The notes: generated by a model from the letters alone, not told the origin. A stretch of DNA of 64,000 bases from Halovenus amylolytica (GCA_004015825.1 SAYS01000020.1:1-64000); one strand, 5' to 3'. Shown: positions 17,406-27,775, counted from the first letter of the stretch. Numbers and translations are program-made.

Positions 17406-18089
17406 TTATGCACCTCCTGGCGTTGCACGGCTGGACTGTCCGACGATGATCTGCCGGATCTCGTCGAGTTTCCCCGAGTCAGCCAGTACCACGACGCGGT
17501 CGCCCGCTTCCAGTGTATCGTCGGACGTCGGGAGCCGAAGCGACTCCTCGCTTTCTCCGTAGGCGAGCAGGCGACTCTCTCCCGGAAGTTCGAGTTCACT
17601 CAACGTGTATCCTCGCATGGGGGCCGCCTGGGTGATCGTAAACTCCACGATCTGGAGGTTCTGTTCGATGTCGGCGATCGCCCGGATGTTCCCGCCAGTC
17701 AGCGCGTTTTTCGCGACGATCGCGCCGAGCCGTTCGGGGAAGATGATCTGGTCGACCTCCTCGACGTACTTGCGGTAGATATCCTCCCGGTAGTCCTCGT
17801 CGATGCGCATGACGGTCCGGCAGCCGTACTGGTTCGCGATCGTACAGGCCGCATAGTTCGCGTTGAGATTGCCAGTGAGTGCACCGACAGCGTCGGCGTC
17901 CTCGATACCGGCTTCGAGCAGAACACTCTCGTCGGCACCGTCGCCCTGGATTACCTCGAACCCCTCCTCTGTGGCGCGGTCGATTGCCACTTCGTCGGTG
18001 TCGACGATGACCACCTCGTGATCGCTCCTTTTGATGGCGCGTGCAGTCCGCAGTCCCACGCGCCCCGCACCGAGAATGATGAATCGCAT
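17406..18089 (-). CDS. trkA: TrkA potassium uptake regulatory protein
   Basis: The 227-residue protein has an RCK N-domain with Rossmann motif ILGAGRVGLRTARAI (residues 4-18) and an acidic end of strand 2 (VIVDTD), expected to bind NAD(H) or a nucleotide. A TrkA-C (RCK-C) domain occupies about residues 145-225. It gates a TrkH-type potassium channel in the membrane; no trkH gene is in the window. One stand-alone RAM gene follows immediately and another is divergent upstream, which suggests a functional set. Confidence 0.92.
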   Translation of the reverse strand: MRFIILGAGRVGLRTARAIKRSDHEVVIVDTDEVAIDRATEEGFEVIQGDGADESVLLEAGIEDADAVGALTGNLNANYAACTIANQYGCRTVMRIDEDYREDIYRKYVEEVDQIIFPERLGAIVAKNALTGGNIRAIADIEQNLQIVEFTITQAAPMRGYTLSELELPGESRLLAYGESEESLRLPTSDDTLEAGDRVVVLADSGKLDEIRQIIVGQSSRATPGGA

Positions 18090-18177
18090 GTGCTATCGTA
18101 CGGCAAGGAGATGAATAAAGCTATCCCGGCCCACCGGGGGAACACTTTTGATATGTCACGACATACCACTTTACACG

Positions 18178-18408
18178 ATGGTACGGGCGTTTATTATGGT
18201 CAAAACGACCGCGGGGGAGTCGGCAGCGCTCCGTGAACAGATCGAAGAGAAAGAGGCAGTCCTGGAGGCTCACGTCGTCGCCGGTCAGTACGATATCATC
18301 GTCGAGGCAGAGGGCGAGGAAGTATACGAGGTTATCCACGCAGTCGCGACAGATCTGACAGAACTAGAAGGAGTTGTCGACACGCGGACGTACATCTGCC
18401 TGGAATGA
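18178..18408 (+). CDS. Stand-alone Lrp/AsnC RAM-domain protein (second copy)
   Basis: The 76-residue product (MVRAFIMVKTTAGESAALRE, then VLEAHVVAGQYDIIVEAEG) is a RAM domain without a helix-turn-helix. It is a paralogue of the protein at 17173-17403. The ATG at 18178 is chosen because a TATA-like run (CTTTTGATAT, about 18145-18153) lies some 27 bases before it and the homologue starts the same way. It is divergent from trkA across an 88-base gap, so both could share control of potassium uptake. Confidence 0.85.
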   Translation: MVRAFIMVKTTAGESAALREQIEEKEAVLEAHVVAGQYDIIVEAEGEEVYEVIHAVATDLTELEGVVDTRTYICLE

Positions 18409-18681
18409 GGTAACGACCAGTTTTCGTACGGTTCCCGCGGTGTGTGGCAGTGACGGTTCCCCAAAAGGAGAGGAAAGCACGGCTGTAGCATGTTAATTGG
18501 TACCAATCTACATCCCACACACAGCGTCATATATTACATGTATTAACTATTAACAAAACATATGTACATTCACATATATATTTCTTAGATATACCACAAA
18601 TATAAGCATCAGCTTTAACAAGATACAATTATTTCATCACTAACAGGAAGCTTTTAGTTTGTTGGCTCTGGGTATCTTAAT

Positions 18682-20613
18682 ATGTCGAATTCGAATGATC
18701 TGACAGAAGGCGACAACACGAACCGACGCGGTTTCCTGGGCCTCCTCGGTGGAGGTGTAGCAGTGAGTCTCGCCGGCTGTTCGGGCGGTGGTGACGACAA
18801 CGGAGACGATGGTAGCGGTGACGACGACGGAAACATGAGTGGTGACGACGGAAACACGAGTGACAACGATGGAGATGACGATTCAGACGGAGAGGTAGCC
18901 GAGGGCGGCCAGCTGAACCTCATCAACGCGCCTGTATCGACGTTCGATCCGATCGCGTCGACGGACACGGCATCCGCGACTGTCCTCGGGCAAGCCTACG
19001 AGAACCTCGTTCACTACCCGAACGGCGAGAGTGAACTCGAAAACCAGCTCGTCGAGAACATCGATATCTCCGAAGACAATCTCACGTATACGTTCACGCT
19101 CAAGGAGGGAGTTCCGTACCACGACAACGAGGTCAAAGACGAACTGACAGCCCACGACTTCGAGTACGCGTGGCGCCGACTCGCGGAGGCCGAGGCCAGC
19201 GAGCGTGCAAACTTCATGTTCGGTACCGGGTTCATGATCGAGTACGAAACTGACGAAGAAAACGGGATCGGCGCCGCCAACGTCGCCCCCGACTCACTCG
19301 GTATCGAGGTTGTCGACGACTACACCTTCGAGATGACCCTCCAGGAGGTCGAACCGGCGACGATGGACGTGCTCGCGTACGACTCCTTCGCTGCGATGCC
19401 CGAGGGACTCGTCGACGACATCCAGGGGTACGAAGACGCCCCGTACAGCCAGAACGAGATCGCACGTGAGGTGACGGTCGGTACTGGACCGTTCACCCTG
19501 GACAACTTCGAGAGCGGCTCCGAAGCGATCGTCACGGCATTCGACGACTACCACGGCGAAGGACCGTATCTCGACTCGGTCCACTGGGAGATTCTCTCGG
19601 ACGACGAGGCGATTTTCACCTACGGGATGGAGCGAAACGCGGATGCCATCGCGATTCCGACCGGACAGTACGATCAGGGCCTGGTCAACGTCGAAGAACA
19701 GGACGACCGTGGACGGGACGTCGGTACCTACGGTCCAGTGGAGAACGGCGATACGCTCAACTACATCGCCGTACCCACGTTGAGTACGTTCTACGTCGCG
19801 TTCAACGCATCGCGAGTCCCCCGCCCGGTTCGACAGGCTGTCGCGTACGTGACGAACCACGAGGAGCTGATAAACGAGGTCTTCAAGGGTCGAGGCGCAG
19901 AGGCGTGGTCTTTCACTCCACCCGCGATGTGGCCCGGCGGTGCGGACGCCTACAACGACTTTGTCGACCAGTATCCGTACGGTCGCAACGAAACCAACCT
20001 CGACCAGGCACAGCAGGTGCTCGAAGATGCCGGATACACGCAAGACGATCCGTTCGAGATGACGCTGACGACCTACGATAGCTCGGCCTTCCAGCAGTTC
20101 GCGCGGCTCACGCGGGACAAGCTCTCGGGGACTGGAGTCGAGTTCGATATCGACGAGGCTCCGTTCAATACGTTGATCCAGCGCGGGGAGAACGGCGAGC
20201 TCGATATGTACTCGCTGGGCTGGATCTGGAGCTGGATCGATCCGGCCTACGGGCTGTTCGGGTTCGAACCGGAGAACACGAACACGGACGAAATTCCGGA
20301 AAATGCCAACGGTTACTACCTCGACTGGCAGAGCCAGCTCGGGGAGTCCGAGTGGGCAGATCAGGCACAGGAAGCCTGGGAGCGGGCACAGGATAACCCC
20401 GGCCCCGACTCACAGGATATCCGCGACGAGGCCTGGCTCGAGATCGAGGAGGCCCGGCAGGAAGATATGGTTCTACTGCCACTCTACCACGAACTCGGAG
20501 AATCCTTCCGGTACGACTGGGCCAACATTCCGAAAATCGGCGGGCTCGGTGGACACCGGTTGCAGCACAACAGAAGCTGGCTCGACGAAGACGCACCGAA
20601 CCGAGAGCCGTAA
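18682..20613 (+). CDS. dppA: Dipeptide/oligopeptide ABC transporter, solute-binding lipoprotein
   Basis: The 643-residue protein is an SBP family 5 lipoprotein. RRGFLGLLGGGVAVSLAGCSG at its N-terminus is a Tat signal with lipobox Cys (about residue 33), followed by an Asp/Gly/Asn-rich linker typical of haloarchaeal lipoproteins. Family segments include ENLVHYPNGESELENQLVE, GVPYHDNEVKDELTAHDFEYAW and YDSSAFQQFARLTRDKLSG. It binds peptides, or other substrates of this broad family, outside the membrane. It leads a five-gene transporter operon; a TATA-like CTTTTAG about 25-30 bases before the ATG suggests the operon promoter. Confidence 0.92.
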   Translation: MSNSNDLTEGDNTNRRGFLGLLGGGVAVSLAGCSGGGDDNGDDGSGDDDGNMSGDDGNTSDNDGDDDSDGEVAEGGQLNLINAPVSTFDPIASTDTASATVLGQAYENLVHYPNGESELENQLVENIDISEDNLTYTFTLKEGVPYHDNEVKDELTAHDFEYAWRRLAEAEASERANFMFGTGFMIEYETDEENGIGAANVAPDSLGIEVVDDYTFEMTLQEVEPATMDVLAYDSFAAMPEGLVDDIQGYEDAPYSQNEIAREVTVGTGPFTLDNFESGSEAIVTAFDDYHGEGPYLDSVHWEILSDDEAIFTYGMERNADAIAIPTGQYDQGLVNVEEQDDRGRDVGTYGPVENGDTLNYIAVPTLSTFYVAFNASRVPRPVRQAVAYVTNHEELINEVFKGRGAEAWSFTPPAMWPGGADAYNDFVDQYPYGRNETNLDQAQQVLEDAGYTQDDPFEMTLTTYDSSAFQQFARLTRDKLSGTGVEFDIDEAPFNTLIQRGENGELDMYSLGWIWSWIDPAYGLFGFEPENTNTDEIPENANGYYLDWQSQLGESEWADQAQEAWERAQDNPGPDSQDIRDEAWLEIEEARQEDMVLLPLYHELGESFRYDWANIPKIGGLGGHRLQHNRSWLDEDAPNREP

Positions 20614-20794
20614 CTGCCCCCCACGTACCGCCCTGAATTTGCTGCTACACCGACAGGAAGCGGCACATATATTCCGGCGGTGTCGGTCGAATGTAGAGGA
20701 TTTAAGGCCAACGAAGAATTTCCATCATGTGATGGACACGCACGGTAATCAACTAATACCATGTCAGTGAACGCCACGACATCAGGAGTACACC
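20614..20794. other. Gap between dppA and dppB with hairpin
   Basis: The 181-base gap inside the transporter operon contains an inverted repeat, ACCGACA (about 20658-20664) with TGTCGGT (about 20683-20689). A stem here could protect the 3' end of the abundant dppA message and lower expression of the membrane genes, as in many ABC operons. This is inference. Confidence 0.4.
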
Positions 20795-21859
20795 ATGAGT
20801 AGATGGCGATACTTCGGTCTCCGCCTGTTGTTGACGATCCCGATCCTGTTTCTAGCGATGACGCTAGTGTTTATGATCACCAGAATGGGGCCGCTAGATC
20901 CCGTAACGGCCATTCTGGGACCAGAAGCATCAGGAGGCGCTTCCGAAGACATCCGACAGCGACTGGGGCTCGACCTCCCACTCTGGCGACAGTACATCGA
21001 TTTCATGGTCGGGTTACTCACGTTCGACCTGGGCCAGGCCTGGGTGGCCGCCCAGCGCGGGACGCCGGTAACCGCTCTGATCGCCGAGCGCGCGCCACGG
21101 ACGATCTGGCTCGGACTGTGGGCGATCATGCTCCCGATCTTTATCGGTGTCCCGCTCGGCTTCTACGCCGGGCTGCGGTCGAACACGTTCGGCGACTGGA
21201 TCGCCTCCTTCCTGGGAATCGTCTGGCAGGCGATGCCGAACTTCTGGCTGGGGATCATGCTCCTTGCAGTTCTCCGCCAGACCCGGCCCGGAAACCAGTT
21301 CGACTTCCTGCCGGACTGGTACGAACTCGGGCCGACGACGGAGAGTTTGCTGGGGACGCCCGATCTTAGCTTTATCGCGATCGACTGGTTTCTCCTCGTC
21401 CCGATCCCGACGATGTTCGATTTCTTCGGCTTTCTCACCGCCCTCAAACAGATCACGCCGGCGGCGCTCGTACTCGGCTCGGCACTGATGGTCTCGGAGA
21501 TGCGGATCGGTCGGACAGCAGTGCTCGAACAGGTCAACGCGAACTACGTCGAGACGGCGAAAGCGAAGGGGCTGAAAGGCCGGACGATCGTCTGGAAGCA
21601 CATTTTCCGAAACGCGTCGATCCCACTGGTGCCGGTGTTGATGAGCGAGATCAGCATCCTGATCGGCGGCTCTGTCATCATCGAGGTCGTCTTCGGGATC
21701 AACGGGATCGGACAGCTGTTCTATCAGGCAGTGTTACAGGGTGATCTCCCGGTCGCGGGCTCGCTGGCCTTTGTCTTCGCGGTGATTACGCTGTTTTTCA
21801 ACGTCCTACAGGATCTCCTGTACACGCTAATCGATCCACGAGTAGGGTTCGAACAATGA
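20795..21859 (+). CDS. dppB: Dipeptide/oligopeptide ABC transporter permease (DppB type)
   Basis: The 354-residue inner-membrane permease has an N-terminal transmembrane helix (LRLLLTIPILFLAMTLVFMI) and about six helices in total. The EAA loop with VETAKAKGLKGRTIVWKHIF (about residues 250-270) contacts the ATPases. The C-terminal motif DPRVGFEQ is usual. An added loop near residues 170-200 is longer than in bacterial DppB. The stop overlaps the next start by four bases (ATGA), indicating translational coupling. Confidence 0.92.
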   Translation: MSRWRYFGLRLLLTIPILFLAMTLVFMITRMGPLDPVTAILGPEASGGASEDIRQRLGLDLPLWRQYIDFMVGLLTFDLGQAWVAAQRGTPVTALIAERAPRTIWLGLWAIMLPIFIGVPLGFYAGLRSNTFGDWIASFLGIVWQAMPNFWLGIMLLAVLRQTRPGNQFDFLPDWYELGPTTESLLGTPDLSFIAIDWFLLVPIPTMFDFFGFLTALKQITPAALVLGSALMVSEMRIGRTAVLEQVNANYVETAKAKGLKGRTIVWKHIFRNASIPLVPVLMSEISILIGGSVIIEVVFGINGIGQLFYQAVLQGDLPVAGSLAFVFAVITLFFNVLQDLLYTLIDPRVGFEQ

Positions 21860-23598
21860 GTATACAGAACACACAGACTGGAACGGAAGAAACCACGACG
21901 ATCCAGCAGAAGGTACTCGAAAACAAACGCCCGGCAGCGATCTGGGCCGTCGGCATGCTCGTTCTCGTCGGTCTCGAGTTCGGTCGAATCACAGGCTGGG
22001 TAGTCACTGCAGGCGGTGTGGCTGCGCTCATCTTCGACCTGTTCGTCTCGCTCCCGGCGATCATCGGTAGCAACGTTGGCGGCGTATTCGGCTTCGCCGG
22101 CGATTTCGTCGCAACGGGAGTCAGGCTCGTTACGACCGTCGCTGTGGCGCTTCTGTTGCTCGCGATCCCCGCCGGAACGGTCCGGAGACTGCTCCCGGTC
22201 TCACCTGCAAAAGAACTGCGACCCGAGATGCCAGTCAATATCCGCCTGCTCGTCGACCGGGCGATCGTCACCCTGGGGCTGTTCGTCGCGGCTCTGTTGA
22301 TCGTCCTGACACCGGTCGGTGGGGCGGTCGACTCGATCATCGCAGCTATCCAGTCGCTTTTCGACTCGGCCGCCTCGGTACAGACGCTGACGAGCAGGGA
22401 GACGATTCCGAACCAGGGATACGAGTCCCCCAGTGGGAGCGGCTGGGAAGGGACGTTTATGGGACTCTCGCCGGCCTTGGCCTGGGCACTCCGGGTGACG
22501 GTTATCTATCTCTACGCCACGCTGCTGGTGTTCTGGATCTGGAAGGGGTACACGACCTACCGACAGCACTACCGCGAGGCGGACTGGACACCACTCGACG
22601 ACAGTATCGATCGGTTTCGCGGACACAAGTGGGGCCTGTTCGGGCTCGCAGTTGTCTTCGCCTTCCTCGTCCTGGCGATCTGGGCACCGGTTATGGGCCC
22701 GACCACCATCGAAGCGAACCACTACGAGCCCTATAGCAACGAGTTCCAGTATCTCGGCGACAGTGGAGACGTCCAGTCGACGTTCCACGGCACGGCAAAC
22801 ATCCAGAGTCGGTCGAACGGCGATAGCAACGTCGGACCGATGAGCTACGACGACTACGGCCGGTGGGCACCCTTCGGGACGAATGCAGACGGCAAGGATC
22901 TGTTCACGTTCCTCGCCTTTGGGGCACGGACGTCGCTCGTGATCGGTCTCGTGACGATCGGACTGAGTGGTATGTTCGCGTTGATACTCGCACTCGTCTC
23001 CTCGTATTACAAGGGCATCATCGATCTCGTGGCCGTGATGGGCAGTGATACGGTGCAGTCGATCCCTGCCTTACTGCTGATACTGATGTTGATGGTGACA
23101 TTACGTGAGTTCGAGCATCCGATCGTCGGGATCTACGACGGGGGTATCTTGCTCGCATTCATCCTGGCGTTTACCTACTGGCCGGGGCTGTGGCGATCGA
23201 TCCGTGGTCCGACACTCCAGGTATCCGAATCCGAGTGGATCGACGCAGCCAAAAGCTACGGACAGAAACCAAGCGTTATCATGCGAAAACACATGGCACC
23301 GTACGTGCTCGCGTACATGCTGATCTACGCCTCGTTGATCCTCGGGACGATCATCATCACGACGGCAGCGCTCTCCTTCCTCGGGATCGGTATCGGCGCG
23401 CCGACACCCGAGTGGGGCCGGATGATCGAGAGTGGGCGGGGATACATTTCGACCCAATCCTGGCACATCTCGACGATCCCCGGAATCATGATCGTCTTCG
23501 TCGTGATCGGCTTCAACGCACTCGGTGACGCGATCCGTGACGCGATCGATATCGAGGCGGACATCAGTGGCGAGAGTGCCACTGGGGGGGCAGCCTGA
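21856..23598 (+). CDS. dppC: Dipeptide/oligopeptide ABC transporter permease (DppC type), N-terminally extended
   Basis: The 580-residue permease is nearly twice the usual length of about 300. The first 250 residues add three or four hydrophobic segments (for example around residues 33-65, 85-115 and 130-155) not present in bacterial DppC. The conventional part begins near FRGHKWGLFGLAVVFAFLVLAIWAPVM and includes the EAA loop ESEWIDAAKSYGQKPSVIM. It pairs with DppB to form the translocation channel. The stop overlaps the ATG of the first ATPase gene by one base. Confidence 0.9.
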   Translation: MSIQNTQTGTEETTTIQQKVLENKRPAAIWAVGMLVLVGLEFGRITGWVVTAGGVAALIFDLFVSLPAIIGSNVGGVFGFAGDFVATGVRLVTTVAVALLLLAIPAGTVRRLLPVSPAKELRPEMPVNIRLLVDRAIVTLGLFVAALLIVLTPVGGAVDSIIAAIQSLFDSAASVQTLTSRETIPNQGYESPSGSGWEGTFMGLSPALAWALRVTVIYLYATLLVFWIWKGYTTYRQHYREADWTPLDDSIDRFRGHKWGLFGLAVVFAFLVLAIWAPVMGPTTIEANHYEPYSNEFQYLGDSGDVQSTFHGTANIQSRSNGDSNVGPMSYDDYGRWAPFGTNADGKDLFTFLAFGARTSLVIGLVTIGLSGMFALILALVSSYYKGIIDLVAVMGSDTVQSIPALLLILMLMVTLREFEHPIVGIYDGGILLAFILAFTYWPGLWRSIRGPTLQVSESEWIDAAKSYGQKPSVIMRKHMAPYVLAYMLIYASLILGTIIITTAALSFLGIGIGAPTPEWGRMIESGRGYISTQSWHISTIPGIMIVFVVIGFNALGDAIRDAIDIEADISGESATGGAA

Positions 23599-24929
23599 TG
23601 GCGGTCGAACAGGAAGTGGAGCCGACGGCCAGCCAGTCGGAGGCGATCCTCGAAGTCCGGAACCTCCAGACTGCATTCTATACCGACAGGGAGACGATCC
23701 GGGCCGTCGACGGCGTGAGCTTCGACGTAGTCCCAGGGAGGACGGTCGGCATCGTCGGCGAGTCAGGCTCGGGCAAAAGTGTCACAGCCCGCTCGCTGAT
23801 GCGACTGATCGATAGTCCCGGACAGATCCTGCAGGGCAGTAGTATCAGGTTCACAGAGCGCGGGACTGTGAGAGCCTTCGCCGAGAAATTCCCGAAACGG
23901 ACGGTCGACGTCGGGAAACTCGCCGACAAACACGACCCGGCAGTGCTTCTCGAACGGCCAGACGTGGATGCCAATCCAAGAACGTTCGGCAAGCGTGATG
24001 CCGCCGAGGTCGGGCTGGCGGAGATTCTGGCCGCCGGCTACGCCGACGATCTCGGTATCATCGACGACACCGACTGTGTGTTCGTTACCGAGGGGTCGAC
24101 CGACGATCCGACGGCTGGGTTCGTTGAGGTGACACGCACCAGCGGAGAGGCCAAACGGCTGATGCGCGGTGGCCGGATCGGTATGATCTTCCAGGACCCA
24201 CTGACGAGTCTCAACCCCGTCTACACGGTCGGCAACCAGATCAAGGAGTCGCTGCGGCTCCACCAGGGGCTCCGGGGGAAGAAAGCGACCGAGGAAGCAG
24301 CCACACTGCTCAGAGCGGTCGGCATCCCCGACGCCCGCCGCCGGCTCAAGGAGTATCCACACCAGTTCTCGGGCGGGATGCGCCAGCGGGCAGTCATCGC
24401 GATGGCACTCGCCTGCGAGCCGGAGGTGTTGATCTGTGACGAGCCGACCACGGCGCTGGATGTCACGATCCAGGCACAGATCCTCGATCTCCTCGAAGAG
24501 GTCCAGGAAGAGCGCGATCTCGGGATCATCTTCATCACCCACGACATGGGTGTGATCGCGGACATCACCCACCGTGTCAACGTCATGTACGCCGGCGAGA
24601 TCGTCGAGACCGCGGGTGTCGAACAGCTGTTCGCGAACCCGAAACATCCGTACACACAGGGGCTGCTCAGATCGATCCCCGGACAGCAAGCGGGTGAGAA
24701 ACTCGAAACGATCGATGGCCAGGTTCCGACGCCCAACGAGAAAGCGACCGACTGCCGGTTCGCGCCACGGTGTCCGAAAGCCTTCGAGGACTGCGAGAAG
24801 GTGCATCCGGAATCCGTCTCGGTCGACGAGGCGGATGTCGATCACACCGCAGCCTGTCTCCTCTATCCCGAGGAGCTATCGAGAGCCGACGCTGTGGAGT
24901 ATCACAGACAGCGAGGTGCGGACGAATGA
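23598..24929 (+). CDS. dppD: Peptide ABC transporter ATPase (DppD type) with large insertion
   Basis: The 443-residue ATPase has Walker A GESGSGKS (about 54), Q-loop IFQDP (about 196), signature FSGGMRQR (about 256), Walker [13 protein letters not shown] (about 277) and the H-switch ITHD. The C-terminal oligopeptide-transporter extension ends with a Cys cluster region ([14 protein letters not shown]). Walker A and Q-loop are about 140 residues apart, roughly 80 more than usual, because of an inserted acidic segment (about 95-175). It powers import together with DppF. It overlaps DppF by four bases. Confidence 0.93.
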   Translation: MAVEQEVEPTASQSEAILEVRNLQTAFYTDRETIRAVDGVSFDVVPGRTVGIVGESGSGKSVTARSLMRLIDSPGQILQGSSIRFTERGTVRAFAEKFPKRTVDVGKLADKHDPAVLLERPDVDANPRTFGKRDAAEVGLAEILAAGYADDLGIIDDTDCVFVTEGSTDDPTAGFVEVTRTSGEAKRLMRGGRIGMIFQDPLTSLNPVYTVGNQIKESLRLHQGLRGKKATEEAATLLRAVGIPDARRRLKEYPHQFSGGMRQRAVIAMALACEPEVLICDEPTTALDVTIQAQILDLLEEVQEERDLGIIFITHDMGVIADITHRVNVMYAGEIVETAGVEQLFANPKHPYTQGLLRSIPGQQAGEKLETIDGQVPTPNEKATDCRFAPRCPKAFEDCEKVHPESVSVDEADVDHTAACLLYPEELSRADAVEYHRQRGADE

Positions 24930-26248
24930 GCCAGGAAATCGCCCACTCGGAACGGCAGAGAGACGAAGACGTACTGATCCAAGTCCGTGACCTGAAGACC
25001 TACTACGGCTCCGAACAGCTGATCGGCGGACGGCCAGTCAAGGCAGTCGACGGCGTCAACTTCGAGATCAGCCGCGGTGAGACACTCGGGCTGGTCGGCG
25101 AATCCGGCTGTGGGAAGACGACACTCGGCCGGACACTCCTCCAGCTGGAGACACCGACCGCCGGTGAGATCAGGTTCGACGGCACCGACATCACGACACT
25201 CCGGGGGTACGAGCTCAAGGAGTGGCGACGGAACGCCCAGATGGTGTTCCAGGACCCGGATTCGAGCCTGAACCAGCGGATGACAGTCGGCGAGATCGTC
25301 CGCGAACCACTCGACGTCTACGAGTGGAAGACCCCACAACAGCGACGGCAACGGGTCCGAGAACTGCTCGATACGGTCGGCCTGAAACGCGAACACTACT
25401 ACCGGTATCCCCACCAGTTCTCTGGCGGCCAGCGCCAGCGGGTCGGGATCGCACGGACGCTCACCCTCGAACCGGAGTTTATCGTCCTCGACGAGCCGGT
25501 CTCGGCGCTGGACGTGAGCGTCCAGGCGGAGGTCATCAATCTGCTCGAACGCCTGCAAGACGAGTTCGGACTTACCTACCTCTTTATCGCCCACGATCTC
25601 TCCGTCGTCAGACACATTAGCGACCGGGTTGCCGTGATGTATCTGGGCAACATCATGGAGATCGGGCCGACCGAGGAACTGTTCACCGATCCAGCGAACC
25701 CGTACACGCGATCCCTGCTGTCGGCGATTCCGGCGCCGGACCCGACATCGCAGAAAGAACGCGTGCACCTCCGCGGGACGCCGCCGAATCCGCGGTATCC
25801 GCCGAGTGGCTGTCCGTTCCGGACCCGGTGTCCGGTCCGGATCCGTCCCGAGGAGTACGAACAGCTCGACGAGGAGATCTGGGACAGCCTGAATCGGTTA
25901 GAGGAGATCCTCGAAGAGCGCAGACGGTCCCGCGGGGCCGTCGACAGATTCCGCGAGAAGGTCGGCCTCGATACACGGTACGCGACGGCAGCGGAGATCC
26001 GCGAGGAACTGTTCGAGCCCCTGGCCGTGCCGGATCAGGTCGAGTCGGTTCTCGACGACGTCTCGGCGGAGATCGAGGCTGGTGACGAAATGGCAGCGAT
26101 CGAGGTGTTACAGGCCGAGTTCCGGACCGTCTGTGGCAGCGAGAAGCCGAGCCACCATACGGTCAGCGACTCCGGACGGACGAGTTACTGTCACCGCCAC
26201 AGAGACGAGCACCGGGATCCGAAGACCGCCTTCGAGGAACGAACCTGA
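24926..26248 (+). CDS. dppF: Peptide ABC transporter ATPase (DppF type)
   Basis: The 440-residue ATPase has Walker [13 protein letters not shown]-loop [13 protein letters not shown], signature [15 protein letters not shown], Walker [13 protein letters not shown] and H-switch IAHDLSVV. After the family C-terminal motif ([12 protein letters not shown]) it continues about 120 acidic residues, ending with a Cys/His-bearing tail. The ATG at 24926 overlaps the dppD stop (ATGA), so it is used instead of in-frame upstream codons. It completes the dppABCDF set. Confidence 0.93.
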   Translation: MSQEIAHSERQRDEDVLIQVRDLKTYYGSEQLIGGRPVKAVDGVNFEISRGETLGLVGESGCGKTTLGRTLLQLETPTAGEIRFDGTDITTLRGYELKEWRRNAQMVFQDPDSSLNQRMTVGEIVREPLDVYEWKTPQQRRQRVRELLDTVGLKREHYYRYPHQFSGGQRQRVGIARTLTLEPEFIVLDEPVSALDVSVQAEVINLLERLQDEFGLTYLFIAHDLSVVRHISDRVAVMYLGNIMEIGPTEELFTDPANPYTRSLLSAIPAPDPTSQKERVHLRGTPPNPRYPPSGCPFRTRCPVRIRPEEYEQLDEEIWDSLNRLEEILEERRRSRGAVDRFREKVGLDTRYATAAEIREELFEPLAVPDQVESVLDDVSAEIEAGDEMAAIEVLQAEFRTVCGSEKPSHHTVSDSGRTSYCHRHRDEHRDPKTAFEERT

Positions 26249-26253
26249 ACGGT

Positions 26254-26682
26254 ATGCTCCCTCGCAACCGGTTTCGTCCAGTGGCAGTTGCGGCAACGTA
26301 CGTGTTCGTCTACGCACTCGCAGTCGCTTTGCTGGCGATCGTCGGCGCGGGGATCGCTGCCGCCGCGACGGGTGGCGGGCTGGTCCGGATGAAAGTCATC
26401 CTGTTCGTGATCGGCTGGCTGCTCATGGCGTACGCGACGGTCCGTCTCTGGCCGTCGAGTCCAGACGCCCTCGAATCCGACTCGACGCCGACCACGGAGA
26501 CGATTCCGGAGTTCGGCTCGCGGTCGCGGTTCGAGGCCGTCGTCTACGAGTTGCCACCGGCGAAGTGGCTCCCGGTGCCAGAACCCGAACTCCGGACGGG
26601 TAGCGAGACGAAGCTGTTTCTCGGCAGCCTGCTCGTCTTTCTGTCGTCGTTCCTGCTGGAGACCATCTTCGGTGCAACGTGA
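26254..26682 (+). CDS. Membrane protein, DUF7555-like
   Basis: The 142-residue protein has two N-terminal hydrophobic helices (VAATYVFVYALAVALLAIV and a second around residues 45-65), an acidic linker and a last helix near the C-terminus (FLGSLLVFLSSFLLETIF). It follows dppF by 5 bases and may be read through from the transporter operon. The family is Halobacteria-specific; I recall it as DUF7555. Function unknown. Confidence 0.75.
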   Translation: MLPRNRFRPVAVAATYVFVYALAVALLAIVGAGIAAAATGGGLVRMKVILFVIGWLLMAYATVRLWPSSPDALESDSTPTTETIPEFGSRSRFEAVVYELPPAKWLPVPEPELRTGSETKLFLGSLLVFLSSFLLETIFGAT

Positions 26683-26717
26683 ACAAGATATAAACAGCTC
26701 CCAGCGGACAACAGAGT

Positions 26718-27245
26718 ATGACCGGGATAGGAGACAACCAGACGGGCGACGAACAGAAGCTCCGACACACTGCAAAGCCCCGGCGAGAGGCCTGGGAGGG
26801 AACCCTGGAAGAACTGGACGCCCTCGCCGAGGAACGACGCGCGGACGGCTGGGACGTGGTCGACGTCGCCGCGATCCACACCGATCCAGTCACACCCGAC
26901 ATGGGTGACGACGAGGAACGGTTCGGTATCGTCTACACGATCGCCGACAACCACTCCGACGCGGTCCGCGGATCTTTCGAAGACGGGTCGTTCACCGAGT
27001 ATCAGGTCTACGGGCGGATCGTCAGTGGCTACATCTTCCAGGTCGTCGAACTCCTCGACCCGGAGCGAACGCGTGCGCTGCTGATTGCATCGTCTTACGA
27101 ACGCACCCGCGCCCGTGGACTCAGTGAGGCTGCGCGAACGCACGAGGTGCTGTACACACACGCCAAAACGATCGACGGAACACCGCTGGGTGTCGTCAAA
27201 CACGAAGCGTACGAACCGCTGCTGCCGGAAGGAAAGAACGACTAG
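26718..27245 (+). CDS. Conserved haloarchaeal protein, DUF7529-like
   Basis: The 175-residue acidic soluble protein contains REAWEGTLEELDALAEERRAD, a helical N-terminus, then an alpha/beta part with GYIFQVVELLDPERTRALLI. There are no membrane or catalytic motifs. I recall similar proteins as DUF7529. It overlaps the convergent DUF5815 gene by four bases. Confidence 0.7.
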   Translation: MTGIGDNQTGDEQKLRHTAKPRREAWEGTLEELDALAEERRADGWDVVDVAAIHTDPVTPDMGDDEERFGIVYTIADNHSDAVRGSFEDGSFTEYQVYGRIVSGYIFQVVELLDPERTRALLIASSYERTRARGLSEAARTHEVLYTHAKTIDGTPLGVVKHEAYEPLLPEGKND

Positions 27246-27775
27246 ATCGCCGTATCGTACTCGTCTTCGAACTCGCGTTCGCCGCGGTAGACGTCGACGA
27301 ACTCTTCGACGTCGAACTCCGCAAGCTGGCGTTCGAACTCCGAGACTGTCTCGCCGTCGTCGGCATGGCTGACCGCGTGTTCCATCATTTCGACGACGAG
27401 TTCGACGACGATCCGGTGGAGCTCGCGGGCGTCGAAATCGGCCACCCAGACCAGTCCGAAACCAACCTCGCCGTCACCGGAACAGTCTGCCACCGCGATT
27501 TCCTCGGGGTGCTCTTCGCGCACCATCGCGAGCAGGTGGGCAGTGGTGAACTCGTCGAACTCGTCTTCTGTCGTGATCGTCGCACGGAGCGTGTCGGCGA
27601 GAAACTCCGGGACGAATCTGCCCAGGGGGTGGACGTCCATCACGACCGCGTGGCTCGCACCGCAGTCACAGTCACGTTCGCGAACGCCGAGATCCAGCTC
27701 GTGTGGGTGCAGCTGCTCGCCGCAGTACAACTCGAGTTCGTCGTCGCCCTCGCCGGGAACACGCGGTGTCGCCAT
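27242..27775 (-). CDS. DUF5815-type conserved protein with Cys/His motifs
   Basis: The 177-residue protein has an N-terminal candidate metal site: YCGEQLHPHELDLG, then DCDCGASHAVV and later MDVHPLGRFVP. The rest is acidic and helical. I recall the family as DUF5815, confined to haloarchaea, of unknown function. It sits 3 bases downstream of the DUF7124-like gene, so the two form a unit. Confidence 0.75.
   Translation of the reverse strand: MATPRVPGEGDDELELYCGEQLHPHELDLGVRERDCDCGASHAVVMDVHPLGRFVPEFLADTLRATITTEDEFDEFTTAHLLAMVREEHPEEIAVADCSGDGEVGFGLVWVADFDARELHRIVVELVVEMMEHAVSHADDGETVSEFERQLAEFDVEEFVDVYRGEREFEDEYDTAI

Noticed and set aside
23763-24845. 360-codon frame antisense to dppD
   Set aside because: The plus strand has every ABC ATPase motif; the antisense product has none.
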